The notes beneath the pieces were generated by a model, which worked only from the letters and a program-made list of their open reading frames with translations, ran no database searches and was not told where the DNA came from. From Desmodesmus armatus (lineage: Eukaryota; Chlorophyta; Chlorophyceae; Sphaeropleales; Scenedesmaceae): a stretch of DNA of 64,000 nucleotides. Of the stretch, positions 1-12,471 are shown in pieces; position 1 is the first letter of the stretch; every line of letters begins with the position of its first letter. The translations under genes were made by a program, and so were the position numbers. The DNA is taken from contig VIIQ02000032.1 in the NCBI GenBank assembly GCA_007449985.2, positions 536,013 through 600,012 of the forward strand, read 5' to 3'.

Positions 1-3000
1 TGGCTGTCACTGTACGCTGGTCTAGGCTGACTTCACGTTCACAGGCTGCTGCAGCCAGCACACAAAGCGCCAACAAGGTAGTGCAGGACGCGAGCTTGCT
101 ATACAGGCAACTGCCACAGCTGCAAGCGCAGGACACCAGCCGCCACAGTGCACACGATACTGCAGAACGCCAGCTTGCTGTACAGCCAACCGCCACAGGT
201 GCAAGCGCAGGACACCAGCCGCCATAGTGCACGTACTGTATGGCAGTGTCCCTGAGGTCCAGCCGCATCTTCTTCTCAGCCACCCGCTTGGCCACACCCT
301 TGACACGCAGCCCCACGATAGCCGAGATCTGGTCGTTGCTGCAGCAAGAATAGGTGCGCACAGACAACAGACACAATCAGAACCCAGCTCGCCCTTATAG
401 CTTGTTGAGTGCATGTTTTCTCCTGTTCAGAGAAGTTGTACCCTGCCATGCGGCAGCCTGAGCAGGCCCCTGCTGCATGTGCCGGCAACACACACTTGAC
501 CACTGCACACAGCCGCACACTTCACCGCACACTGGATGCATACCGGCCGCACACCACTCGCACACTGGCCGCCCCTAAAACAGGATCAGGCTCCTGCCTT
601 GCGCACCTGAGTGGCTCAAAGCAGATGAACTCGTCAATGCGGTTGAGGAACTCTGGCTGGAAGTGCTTGCGCACACGCTCCATCACCAGCTCACGAACAT
701 CTGCAACGCAAAGGAGCCAAATCGTGACATGAGACTCGTGTGAACGCACTAGTAGTCAGGCGCCAACAACCACCGCAGTCGCGGGAGGCTTGGATAGTGG
801 GCATCTGAGCACAACGGCTGCTTGCAGATTGTCCCAGCAGCATTGCCGGCGTCTGCTGGGTTTGTTCGATGTACCCACCTGCCAGCTGCCCTCCCTCCTT
901 CTTCTGCTTGTATGCTGCGTTGAAGATCTCGGCACTGCCCAGGTTGCTTGTCAGGATGATGATAGCATTCTTGAACGACACCACACGACCCTGCACACAA
1001 TCACACACCGACAGACAAGGACAGGGTCTCAGAACACAAGAAACACCAAGAAAAGAGCGCAACTGGCAGAAATCCGAGGGGAAATTGACAGGAGGTTGCA
1101 GCGACTGCCGCATCAGCAGGTTTGCCTGGATGAAGTTGCGCGTAGCATGGGACGTACCTGGCTGTCTGTCACGCGCCCATCGTCCAGGATCTGCAGCAGC
1201 AGGTTGAAGACGTCCACGTGTGCCTTCTCCACCTCGTCAAACAGCACCACACAGTAAGGGCGGCGGCGCACCTGCAGGCAGGGACATGCAAGGGCAAGGG
1301 TCAGAAAGACGGAAGAACATTTTCGGCCATGTACATGGGCAGAACTGTGCTCTACTGTTGAAAGGGTAACAGTATCTGGGCACGGCACAGCCTTGCAACC
1401 CGCAAGGGAGCCAGGGGCTCATGGGTGAATGGCAGTCAAATGACATATATCTGCAAAGCACTCAGGCGACATTCAGCAACAGCAGCCAAGAGACACCGTG
1501 AACTGCACCTGCTCTGTGAGCTGTCCGCCCTCGTCGAAGCCCACGTATCCAGGTGGCGCTCCGATCAGCTTGGCCACGGCATGCTTCTCCATGTACTCTG
1601 ACATGTCCAGCCGCACCTACAGCACAACAACAGCAAAGCACAGTTGAACAGACGCACAGGCAGTCTGGAAGCAGGGCGGCTGCTGGGAGGTTGAGGGGAG
1701 CAGGGACACAGGTTGCAGGTGTCCACTGCAGTACTGTAGGTTGGAGGAGGGACATGACCGCATAGCAACACACATGTCAGTACCAGCCAACACCACACGA
1801 CATCACTGCGGCATGATATCCGCTCATCTGCATGATACAGCCCTGCTCCTGGCCCTAAGCGACAGCAGCGCAGGATTAAGTTACGCATCAACACCCTGGG
1901 GCCGATTGATCTGGTCAGTGTCACAGCACGTCTCACCATGGCCTGCTCTGTGTTGAACAGCTGTGCCGCAAGCGCCTTGGCCAGTTCAGTCTTGCCCACA
2001 CCAGTGGGGCCCAGGAAGAGGAAGGACGCAATCGGACCGTTGGGATCCTTCATGCCAGCCCTGCGCATGCACACAGACAAAGGCGTACATCAGCACGGCA
2101 CACCACAGCGCTGCCACCGATACAGTCAAGTCACACCTGCATGTTTTTCAATTGCACAGCACCACCCGAAGCGCACATGCCGCACAAAAAATGTCTCGTC
2201 AGGAGCTGGCACCAGCCTTGAAGGTCGGCACACGCTAGGAAGACCAGCCATACCAAAAAAAGTAGCAACGGGCCGCACCTGCTGCGCTGGATAGCCTCAG
2301 ACACTGCCACCACAGCCTCGTCTTGCCCAATAATCCTCCTGTGCAGCTCGTCACCCAGGTTTAGCAGACGGCCGGCCTCACTCTCCACCAGCTTTGTCAG
2401 GGGGATACCTGTGCACGGCAAACACATGACAAAATGTTAACCATGCCTTACGCTGTACACGTTTGTGTGATGCAGTCCTTCGACCCATGCTTAACCCGTT
2501 TGTGTGTTGGGTCCCACTCACAAGAACCTGCAGCCAGGCAAGTGCTGCCAACTGTCCTGCAATGCCTGTCAGCAGTCAAAGCGGAAGCCGGAACATGCAC
2601 GCCAGCATCTTGCATGCATGCACAGCTCTCCAGCACCTTTTTCCAAACATGCGTTGTTTTACACCATTGCCACTCAACAGTGCATGCAGCCCCTGCTGCG
2701 CCCTTACCTGTCCACGTGCTGATGAGGTGAGCCACGTCAGCATGTTGCATGCAAGCACAGATCTCCATTCCTCGTGCAAAACGAAGCATTGGTTTACCCC
2801 GCTGCCCCGCGACTTTGCATGCGACCAAAACCCCGCCCTTACCTGTCCACGCGCTGATGATGCGCGCCACATCAGCCTGTTGCATGCAAGCACACATCTC
2901 CAGTCCTTGTGCAAAACGATGCATTGGTTTACACCGCTGCCCCACGACTTTGCATGCGGCCAACACCCCGCCCTTACCTGTCCATGCGCTGATGATCCTC

Positions 3001-6000
3001 GCCACATCAGCCTCCTCCACAACAGCACGCCCAGCTGGCTTGTCACCCTCACCGCCCCCGCTGCTGCTGCCCTTCGCTGCAGCGCCCCTGGCGTTGCCGG
3101 GCTTCTTCTTTGTGGGGGTGCCTGCAGAGCGGCGCAGGGAGCGCAGCTTGCGGACGATCTCTGCCCTCTTGGCCTTGCGCAGCTCTTCAGCCCTTGCTGC
3201 CTGGCCAGCCTCTTCTGCTGCCTCAATCTCTGCACGGCAGCACAAGCACGGCAGCACAACAACTGACATCACCAGCACAGCTTGACACCGCCAGCACAGT
3301 ACAGCACTGGTTTTCACGGAACACTTGGCACAGCAACACGGAACACTTGGCACAGCAATTGTCCTAACAGCTTGGCGCGTTGTGCTGGGCAACCGACTGA
3401 CATGCAGCTTAGTGGTGAGTACAGATAACTCATCGCGGATAGTTCTGCATGGGGCGACGCAGCACAAGCAAGCATTGCAGGAACAGACCTGCGTCAAGCC
3501 TGTCCAAGTCGTCCTGCAGCCGCTGGGATGTTGCACTGGCAGCCAGATGCTCCTCCAGTTCGGCCACCAGAGAGGTGGCCTCCTGACGCAGCTGCTCCAA
3601 CTCGCCGTCCAAGGCTGCATCAACAAACATAGATAGACAGCGTCCATTTACGGGGTGGACCATACTGCTTGGATTGCTGCATGCATGAGCGGAGAGCCTC
3701 AAGGAGTAAGGCAGGCCCTGTGCTGAATCGTTTTCTTGCGGTTTCAGCAGGAAACTTCCACATGCATCATGACATGGACTGCAGTGCATGGTCAAAACTC
3801 TGCATGCAAAGACTCAGCAAAAGACCACATCCTTGCCCACCTGCCAGCTCTGTCGCTGCAGTCTTGTCCAGCTCAGCGGAACGCACCAGCGCCTTGCGCT
3901 CGGTCTCCAGCTGCCTGCATAACACGCATGGACCCCAGCACGGTCACCCCCTGTCAACACAGCAGGGGCTGCAGCTACCGGCACCTCAGCACACGCGCCC
4001 AGCACGCATGCAGGCTGGCTGTGCTGGGCCTCAAGCAGGACACCTGCAGTGCCTTGAAACGAGTTTCCCACCCCATTGACATTGCAAGTACTGTCAGCAC
4101 AGTTGATTACGATAGGGTAACATGCATGCTGTTTGTTGCCTGCAGCTTTCCTACCTGATGCGCCGCTCCGTTTTGTCGAGAGCCTCTGGCTTCAGCACAA
4201 GGTCTGTCTTCACCTGCACAGCAGCACGGTACATGCGACCATGCATGGGCGTCATTTGATGCTGAACACTGCTGCTGGCATGAATAGGCCCAGCGATAGG
4301 CCTCACACCACCGCATGCTGAGCCTTGACCCATTTTCCTTGCCTATTGCTTTCCTGCAAGTTGCATGAGCACCCTACAAACAACCTTGCAAAGCAAAGTG
4401 CCAACAGAGCAGCGCACATCATGCAGGCTGCACAGCCGCAAGCTGTCTGCCTGACGCCGTGCACTGGTATACATGCGCGGCAAGGGTCATACCTAATGCT
4501 GCTTTTCTCACCTTTGCTGCTGCCTCGTCGATGAGATCAATGGCCTTGTCTGGCAGCTGCCGGTCAGGCAAGTAAGCGTCAGACAGGGTGGCCGCAGCAG
4601 CCAGTGCTGCATCTGTAATGCGCACACCGTGGTGGTCCTGGTACCTGCAGCAATGACCAAGGGGGAAGGCAGGCAGGCGAACAGACACACCCGCTTTCAG
4701 GTAGGCAGGCACACAGGCCGACAAGGCCACATACAGTTAGGCGCGCAAATGTCCACAACAACAGGAGTCAAGACTGCGTCAGGGTCCTGTCACCCGCGAG
4801 CCTGTCTGTCAGGCCACCATGGGGGGGAGGATCTGGTGCAAGTGCTGCCTGCTGAAACTCTGCCTGCCTCAGCTGCAGGCGCCAACATGAAGACACTCCA
4901 GAGCTTTACGCCTGTTGTGGTCACACAGATTGCTGTGCTGGAAGCCACTCACTTGTGTCTGAGGCCCCTCAGGATGCTAATGCTCTCTGCAACACCAGGA
5001 GCATCCACGGTAACAAGCTGCAGCCAAGCAGCAGTGACAACCACAGAAAGGAAAGCAGGTTGTAAGTACAGGGTGGCATCTTGCAAACGGCAAAGGCCCT
5101 GCCTGACTGTAGCGCAAAAAAGCCCATGCCTCACTGCAAGGAGGGAGTGCCAGGGGCCAAAGAAGAGGCGTTCATGGGCCTGCAGCGTTGCTCAGCACGC
5201 TGGCTTTTGAACACACATGCTAACTCAGACGACATGGTGCCTCAAAACACATGCTGCAGTGCCTGCGCGCTCACCTGGAAGCGCCTCTCAAGCCCTGGAT
5301 CCTTCTCAATGAACTTCCTGTACTTGTCTGCGGATGTGCACCCCACCACACGCACCTCGCCACTGCAGGAACAGGAGCCCCGCAAGCATGCCAAGCAGCA
5401 GCCAAGTCAGTCTGTGTGATGCCACCTGTCTGTGTGGCGTAATAGCGCTGGCTAAGCACAACAAACAAAGACAAAAGCTGCCCCTTGGGCCGTCTGCTAT
5501 GTTGAGTTGATTCCATTTGGAACATTGCACTTTAGGTCTGCCACACAGGCTCTGACCTGCTCCTGCACCTGTCGCGGTCCGCAACCGCAGCATTCTCACC
5601 GTGCTAGCAGCGGCTTCAGCATTACGCTTGCGTCATTGACACCGCCGCCCTGCTGCGCGTTTGGCCCTGTGATGGTGTGGATGTCGTCGATGAACAGGAT
5701 GGCGTTGCTGCCGGCAGCAGTCAGCTCTGCCAGCACACCGCGCAGCCGCTCCTCAAACTCGCCAGGGAAGGTGGCTCCTGCACACCACACGGCACGACAC
5801 AGCACCACGGTCATGTGTATTCGTCCTATTGGCCCAAGTGTCCCTTGGGTGCTTTGGGCGAGCGGCGTGAAGCACCGACACAAGCAAGCCCTGGATAAGG
5901 CTTGTATTAGTGTTCGCATGGGCATGCTTTGGCTGGCAACTCCAAATTGCACCCGGCACCGATGACCGATGATTACACACATGCATATTGAAAGTAAGTG

Positions 6001-8695
6001 CAGGAAAGCACGCCCAGCGAACGCAGCCAATCCACCTGCTGTCAGCAGGCCCAACTCCAGTGCAAAGAGCTTCGCCCCACTGATGCTCTCAGGCACGTCA
6101 CCAGCAACCAGCCGCTGCGCCAACCCATGCACGATGGATGTCTTGCCCACACCAGGCTCGCCGATCAGCACAGCACTGCAGGACAGACACACCCCACACC
6201 ACTCTGGTTACATGGTGCTCACCAATGAGAACCCAGCCACCCTTGTGAGCGCAGCAAGCCCTGCTGCCCTGCGCTGACTGGAAACAGCATATGTCTATGG
6301 ACACAAAGCAAAAGCACTGCAGATAATCCTGCCTTGCCAACGCCAACGCGGTTGCAGCAAGCACTGTGCGTGAATTCAAAGGGCATCAAGGCAAGCAGAT
6401 GAACCAGGCTGACTGCCGCCCTGCAGTCCGTCAGCTACTGTCTCTGCAGCCTGCCCCGCTCTCGCACCTGTTCTTTGTACGCCTGCCCAGCACATCGATC
6501 AGGCGCCGCATCTCGCCGTGCCGCCCCACCACAGGGTCCAGCTTGGCCTCCCTGGCAAGGCTGGTGAGGTCCCGGGAGTACTTTGCCAGCACACCTGGAC
6601 CACAGCCACAGCCACATCAACGTCGCATAAAGCATTCAGCAGACTCGGGTGGCCTGCGTGGCGCAGCCGACACCCCGCGCACCCATGTACGCCAACATAT
6701 GCGCTGCTGCTGATGTTGGCGCTCGCTTCAGCAGTGCACTGCTGCAACTGTGAATGCTGTCACATCCAGGACGCTATGTCCCTGCTGATGAGACACCATG
6801 TACTGTTTCAGACCCTCCCAATACACACAGGAGTGCACGCACTGCCGTAGCAGCGCACTACAACTCCTTTGCTCTTCTTTACGGTCTTGAAATCATGTCG
6901 TCAACATGCAATCCCACCATTCAATGTGACAGTCACCTTGTGGAGCAGGCTCCTCGTCTGCACCGCCCCTGTTGAACATCACTCTGCTCTTGCGGACTGC
7001 TTTCTTCATGCCTTCAGAATCCAGTGACTCAGCACACTGCAGCACCTCACCAAACCTTGGCTCCTGCAGGACATTCGACACACAGAGATTTCAACCCTCA
7101 TTGAGTGCATGCACTGCGAAACTGACAATGCCACAACTAACTGCGGGCGAGGCTGGTGGGCACACCCTTTGTGTTACATTTCAGCCGCTGCCCCTCGTCG
7201 CAACTGCACTGCCAGCCTGGCAAGGGGACAAACCCTGACTAACACCAAGTGAACTAGTGCGTGCCAAGGTACTTCCACTTGCTACGGCACTGGGCATACA
7301 ACAGGACACCAGGCTGGCAGCAAAACTTTGGCAACGGCCAGACCTCGTACAAGCTTGGCGCTCCATTCAACCCCCACCCGCCTGTGACCCGCCTCCACCA
7401 GCACAAAGCCACCACTGCACTGCCTTCACACCAACCTGTGGAGGCTGCGCTGCTTTGCCTCAACACTGCTGAACCATTCGACCCCCCTACAACTTTTAAT
7501 TTCAACCCCCAGTGTCATTCAGCACGTCTGCCATACACTGTTGCTGTTACTGTTGAATGGTTGCAGGCTCAGCCTGAACACCTCGTAGGGAGCCAACGAG
7601 GCTCATAGCAGCATCACAGAACGCATCTGAATAGACATCGTAGTACTGATCCGAGATCCCACTGAAAGAACATATACATACATGATGGCAAGCATGCCAT
7701 CAGCTAGCTCTCCTTCACACCACCCCAACCCACACACACCCGCCCACCCATCCACCCACGTACCTCAGCCATGGCCATCATGAGGTGCTCCACGGTGAGC
7801 CTGTTGTCCCCAAGGTCTGCCTTATAGGCCTCTGCCTTGGACATGTAGTCCTGCAGCACCTCCTGCATCATAGCCTCGTTGCTGTTCGCATCAAGCTCCG
7901 GCTGCTGCTGCTGTTGATGCAGGTGTGATGGCAGACAGCGTGTGCACAGGCCAGGGTGGAGGAGGGTGTTGGGGTGAGAGCAGCAAGAGGTTGAGGCGCT
8001 TTGAGGGGCAGTGAGGAGTGTTGGCATTGGCAGGCGAGAGCAACAAACTTGACTGTGCTATGTGTGCCACCTCGACAAACTTGAAAAGGACAGTCACAGA
8101 AATTGGCTCAGGTAGCTGCAACAGGCTGCAGGGACTGCGTGGATACAGCTGCAAGCCCATGCTGTACTACTGCCATGTACTCTGCCCAGATGACCAGCTC
8201 CCTTACTGACCAGCCTGGTGCACACAGCCAGTCTTGGTCAATCCCAAACAGGTCCTGGTCAAACCCAACTCCTACTTGCTGCTACTGACACGTGGGCACC
8301 CTCAAAATCACAGGCACCCTTGGCACCCGCTGACTGCTGCCATAGCAGGAGCCTTCAGACCACAGCCAGTGTGTGGCTGCATCAGAGCGCTGTAGTGCCC
8401 TGCAGCCCCCCCCCTCCCACCACAATGCACTCACCTCTTGCTGCCCACCATCGTCCGACTTTTTGCCCTTCTTCTTCTTGCTGCTTTTGCTGGGCGCAGG
8501 AGGCAGCTGAGGCCCAGCAGCTGAGCGTGATGTGTTCTGAGCATTATGCAGGACACGCTGACCTGTCTGACCCTGCTGGGGAGACAGGAAGTCCATCAAC
8601 TTCTGCAGGTATCCAGCCTGGGCCAAGACATAGACGACCATTGTAACCATGGCCATCTGAGTGAGGCTGGCGAACAATTGGTTAAAGAAACCCAT
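1..8695 (-). CDS. ClpB/Hsp100-type AAA+ disaggregase with N-terminal membrane anchor (3' end beyond window)
   Basis: ATP-driven unfoldase of the ClpB/Hsp101 family. Exons I can chain in phase: 8435-8695, 7764-~7914, 6937-7063, 6468-6594, 6036-6175, 5600-5777, 5275-5362, 4953-5017, 4512-4644, 4155-4213, 3841-3914, 3489-3614, 2978-3229, 2279-2408, 1937-2060, 1509-1616, 1158-1271, 879-990, 607-700, 237-338; the C-terminal exon(s) lie outside. Domains in order: N-terminal hydrophobic segment (about residues 10-30), Lys/Ser linker, one half of a Clp N-domain, NBD1 (Walker A GEPGVGKT; Arg finger LERRFQ), coiled-coil M-domain with an Ala/Gly/Lys insert, NBD2 ([14 protein letters not shown]; Walker [13 protein letters not shown]; pore GAPPGYVGF). 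Oddities: NBD1 Walker B reads LFIDDIH instead of DEIH, and its pore loop reads ATFPGEF instead of the usual AKYRGEF. The last M-domain exon is partly triplicated. A possible extra 80-nt exon at 7582-7661 (minus) would shift the frame and is left out. Family is certain; the anchor and compartment are inferred. Confidence 0.9.
2701..2999 (-). repeat. 135-bp tandem triplication of an exon 3' end plus splice donor (ClpB M-domain exon)
   Basis: The 3' end of the ClpB exon at 2978-3229 (encoding [12 protein letters not shown]) and the intron start behind it are repeated twice downstream in the gene. The donor-side motif acctgtcca starts at 2976, 2841 and 2706, an exact 135-bp spacing. Copy 2 still has an AG acceptor, the coding stretch and the GTAAGGGCG donor, but as an exon it would be 34 nt and break the frame. 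Copy 3 has lost the acceptor AG. A fourth, more decayed piece continues to about 2576. The first copy joins in phase to the next exon (IPLTKL), so the extra copies are probably pseudo-exons inside the intron. Confidence 0.85.
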
Positions 8696-9145
8696 ATTTA
8701 CTGATATACGTGATCAGACAACGTCCACTGTGTGTTTGAGTCCTGCTTCCAGACTTATGGCACCCTTGACAGCACCAGCAGCAGTAGCGGCACCAGCAAC
8801 ATCTAGCAGTTGGACTATGCTATCCTCCGTGGGCGCGCTGATGAGGAGCCACTTCAGGCTGTTTGTATCTTTGCAGGATGAAACGATGTGACCCTGGCAC
8901 CGTGTAACCTCACACCCTAACGGTTGCATGATTGCACTTTCGCCAAATTGGCTGCGGGTACCCTGTCGAGTTTGGTTTTGAAGGCTTATGCAGTGACGAC
9001 CCTGATGCTTTGCGTTGGTGTTTGCCCTGCTGTCTGGTGGCACAGATCTCTCTGTTGATCATGACACACTGTCAGCCCACAGTCCAGCAGCACTGCAAGC
9101 CATTGAGCGATGGATGAACGTGTTCTAGACTGAATTGAACAATGG
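8696..9145. other. Short spacer between the ClpB 5' end and the TRIC-like 3' end
   Basis: About 450 bp that must hold the ClpB promoter and 5' UTR and the 3' UTR of the upstream gene, both on the minus strand. A minus-strand open frame (8714-9043) ends with a hydrophobic Ala/Gly segment but has no homologue I recognise and no clear splice partners. I see no TATA box or other firm promoter element. Confidence 0.5.
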
Positions 9146-12100
9146 TTATAGGAGGGCGCAAACCTGCAGTGTGCCTTTGGGAGCTGGGATTAAGTGGTTG
9201 ACATTGAGCAGGGGTGCTGTCTGTTGGAGCATGCCAACTGTGTCCCCATGACAATGACAATCGCAGGGTAGGCTCGCACGATGCTTGCCCATCCATCTTA
9301 CAAAAGACTCAAGCATAAGCAGCAGCTGCTGCCCGTCTCCGGGTCGTGACTCCGCTGGCAGAGGCCCCGCATCTCTGTTGTCTGGTGCAGCAGCGACGCT
9401 CCGGCGGGCCTTTGCGTTGCCACGCTGCGCCTGTTGCTGTTGCTCAGACACCTCTCCTGGCGCCCCTGTGTTGACGGCGCACACCGCCTCGTCTGCGCCC
9501 GCTCCTGGTGTGTTTTCCTGTGCTGCTGCTCCTCGGTGCTTCTGTGCCGAGCCTGTAGCCAGCGGGGATCCTGCACCTGCTGCTGCTGGCGTGCTGCGCT
9601 TTGCGGCAGGGCTTTGCTTGGCTGGGGACTTGCCTGGTGTCTTCTCTGGCGTTCTGTAAGGAGTCTTGGCTGGGCTGCTTGCTGGTGCTGCCTTTAGCTG
9701 CTTCTGAGGTGTCACTTTCTTGAGAGAAACTGTCACAGGAGCGGGCTGCGGCTGGGCAGGGGGTGCGGGCACAAGCCTGCACGAGTGTACAAGCAGGACA
9801 CAATTGATGCGCCATCCGATTGCTGATGAGGCATCGCTCCTCACACAGCCACACAAGCCTTGCAACACTCATAACTTGCCACTCGTTCGGATGGCACACT
9901 GGCTGCCAGTCTTGTTGTTGGGCGCAGACCACTGAACTACTCACGTGATGGTGTGCAGCAGTTGCGTAACCGGCGCTGTAAAGTCCAGGGGTAGGCCAGT
10001 GATATCAGAGGCAAAGGCATGCAGCATCTGCAGTCGACAGCACGACATCACAGTCATGATTGGCACAGCCCTGGGCTCAGGCCACAGTGTGGTGACAGCG
10101 GAACGGTTGACACAGAGTGCAAGGAACCCAGGGGCCTCACTTGTGCATCAAGCAGGCAGCAGGTTCTGCCTGTCTCAGGATAAACAACACAGTAGCGTGC
10201 TGAGCGCTTGGGAGACAGCACTCTGCTTGGTTTCTTGTGCCCGCACATGCCAAATTGGCCAATCTGCTCCACGTTCTGGCGGCACCCACCCACCCAACAC
10301 CACCACACACATGCATCGCAAAGGGCCCCTTGTCCTGCCGCAGAGCCAAAGAATAGCAACGATGCTCACCAGGCCTGTCACCACCAGCCCTGCAGCTGCC
10401 TGGACAGGCAGCAGCTGTGTTGCATAGGCAAGGGTGTAGTATGCCACTGCGGCAAAAGCTCCAGACCGACTGACAAACCCTGGGCTTGTCAGCTCTGCAA
10501 GCCCTGGCATTGACTGCAGGGCACATAAACCCACACCGCAGTTGCACAGTCTGTCAGGTTGCGGCACCATTGGAAAAGTCTGGCCGCAGCAGTAGTGTGC
10601 TTAGCAGCAAGGTATCACAAAGACCTAGGGTAGTTGCAGCAATTGTGAAAATGTGCATGGGCAGTCGCACATGGTTATGTGTCAGATTGCATCGTGCAGG
10701 CACCCTCTTGCACACATGCAAGACCTCCCCACAGGTCCCATGTGGCATATGCTGGCGCTGCAGGCGTGCATGCAACCCACACAGAGACTGTTGAGGCTCC
10801 AAACACAACAACGACAGCCTCACCTGCCAGCCAGTCATGATGCCATCAGCCAGCAAGCGCCCTCCACAGCCAGAGATGGTCCCCAGGATGATGGGTGCCG
10901 CCACCACACCAGGGTACAAGTGCACTGCAAGGTTGACCTGTGGCATTGCACCACAGCAGTGTGTGCCAATCAAACAGATGACAGCAGCAGCAGCAGGCCA
11001 GGACAGAGAGGCCCAGCTCTGCCCCCACCAGTAACGCAATACTGTGCACGGGTGTACCAGCAAGCTTATGTTTCAAGGCATGGCTAGTTCACTTATCCAC
11101 TTGCATTATGCTGCATTGAAACTTGTGAAGATAGCTACGATGATGCAGTAACCTGAGTGTGCAACAGAGCCAGCTATGCTGCAGTTGCTGACGTCGCCCC
11201 ATTGGTGCAGACAGGCACGCCGACACAAACAATTGAGCACACTATGAACTGCTGCTCACCCTGCTGATGATGAGCTGAGCCCTCAACAACATGGTGCATG
11301 ACTTTGCCAGCATCTGCAGGACACAGCAGCAGCATCAACCTTCAAAGCCTCAAAGCCAAGCGCTGACATGCAAAGGAGGGCACGATTAGGCTGCTGCAGT
11401 GCTGTGCCCAGCTTTGGTGTCCAACTGCAGGTATGCAGGCAAGGGGACCGGGGCAGGGGGCCAGGCGGCTATTACAGGGCCTGAAACATGCTTGGTGTTG
11501 GCTGTCTGTCCACCACAATGTTACACTGCCCTGGACAATACAACTGTCCTGCAAACTGCTCAGCACTGTCTTGCTGGTCAGCACATCACCGGGCCCAACA
11601 CTGCTGCGTCATGGCACTGGCTGGGCGCTCTGATTGCCCTCACGATTCACATCAAGCACCCCTGCCGCCACTGTTGCAAACAGCTGCAGCAATTGTGGCC
11701 AGCAGACCTGCTATCCGTGCTAAAAAGCCCACCTTGATCCACCACACGTTCAGCAGCTTTGCTGGGATCCCGCCAGGGGTCCAGTTGACCAGCCACCTAG
11801 CAGCACAGCAGCACAGGGGGTTGAGCAAAGCTAGATGTGCAGTGCACCCTTATGACCCCGAATGAACAACTAGTGTGGTCGCAACTAGGCTGGCGGCGCA
11901 TATTGGGTGCGGGCTACTTGTCTGGATCGTTCGCCATATCTCGCAGGGTTTCACTGGGCTGGTACAGCTGTTTGTAGGATGGGAGCTGCCGTGGTGCGCT
12001 GCGCTCACCAGCAAACAATCCATGCCCCCGTGATGTAGTCAGCTTGGAAGAAGGAGAAGGTTGCCACTTTGGGTTGCTGCAGACATGCAAACGTACAAGT

Positions 12101-12471
12101 AAGCAGCTGCAGGCACGCCACGCCACACCCTCTGCCACATGCAGCACGATTCAAGGAGCGCTTGCCAGCCCCACTCACCATCATCAGCGCTGCTGTGATC
12201 AGCCCGCCCCCATTTCCCCACAGGAAGGTCAGCTGCAATGCAGACAGCATGCTGTGAGGCTGTTGTCATCGCAGGTGGACTCAGGTGGTTGTTTGGGAAA
12301 TTGGCTGACACTGACCAAAAGGTGCACCAGCCATCTGTCCTTGAACTCAGACCCAGACAGAGTGCAGAACAAGGCGTGACCTATGAAGAGGTACTCGAAC
12401 TTCAAGCTATCCCAAAACGACTTTGAGCTTTCTAGGGCAGCGATTGTCGCAAACTGCAAGTACTCAGCCAT
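9146..12471 (-). CDS. Multi-pass membrane protein, probable TRIC/TMEM38-like cation channel
   Basis: Nine exons: 12316-12471, 12179-12232, 12009-12076, 11733-11796, 11260-11313, 10824-10937, 10370-10513, 9945-10027, 9146-9776. They total 1368 nt (455 aa) with every junction in phase. The first 240 or so residues form about seven hydrophobic segments. Motifs that suggest the trimeric intracellular cation channel family: an early LTFLWGNGGGLITAALMM segment (glycine-rich kink), a polar helix ending in WWIK, a second glycine kink GTISGCGGRLLADGI, and an FTAPVTQLLHTI segment before the tail. TRIC proteins work as counter-ion channels of ER/SR-type membranes. The remaining ~200 residues are a Lys/Pro/Ser/Thr-rich disordered tail with repeated TP and SPAK motifs, longer than in animal TRICs. 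The family call rests on topology and motifs only; another small multi-pass family is possible. Confidence 0.55.

Noticed and set aside
2448..3647. A 399-codon minus-strand open frame through the ClpB M-domain region
   Set aside because: It stays open across two introns only because the 135-bp boundary repeats keep the frame; conserved ClpB sequence stops at the donor at 2978 and resumes at 2408.
8714..9043. 109-codon minus-strand frame before the ClpB start
   Set aside because: No recognisable domain and no phase-compatible splice into ClpB or out of the TRIC-like gene; treated as UTR/spacer.
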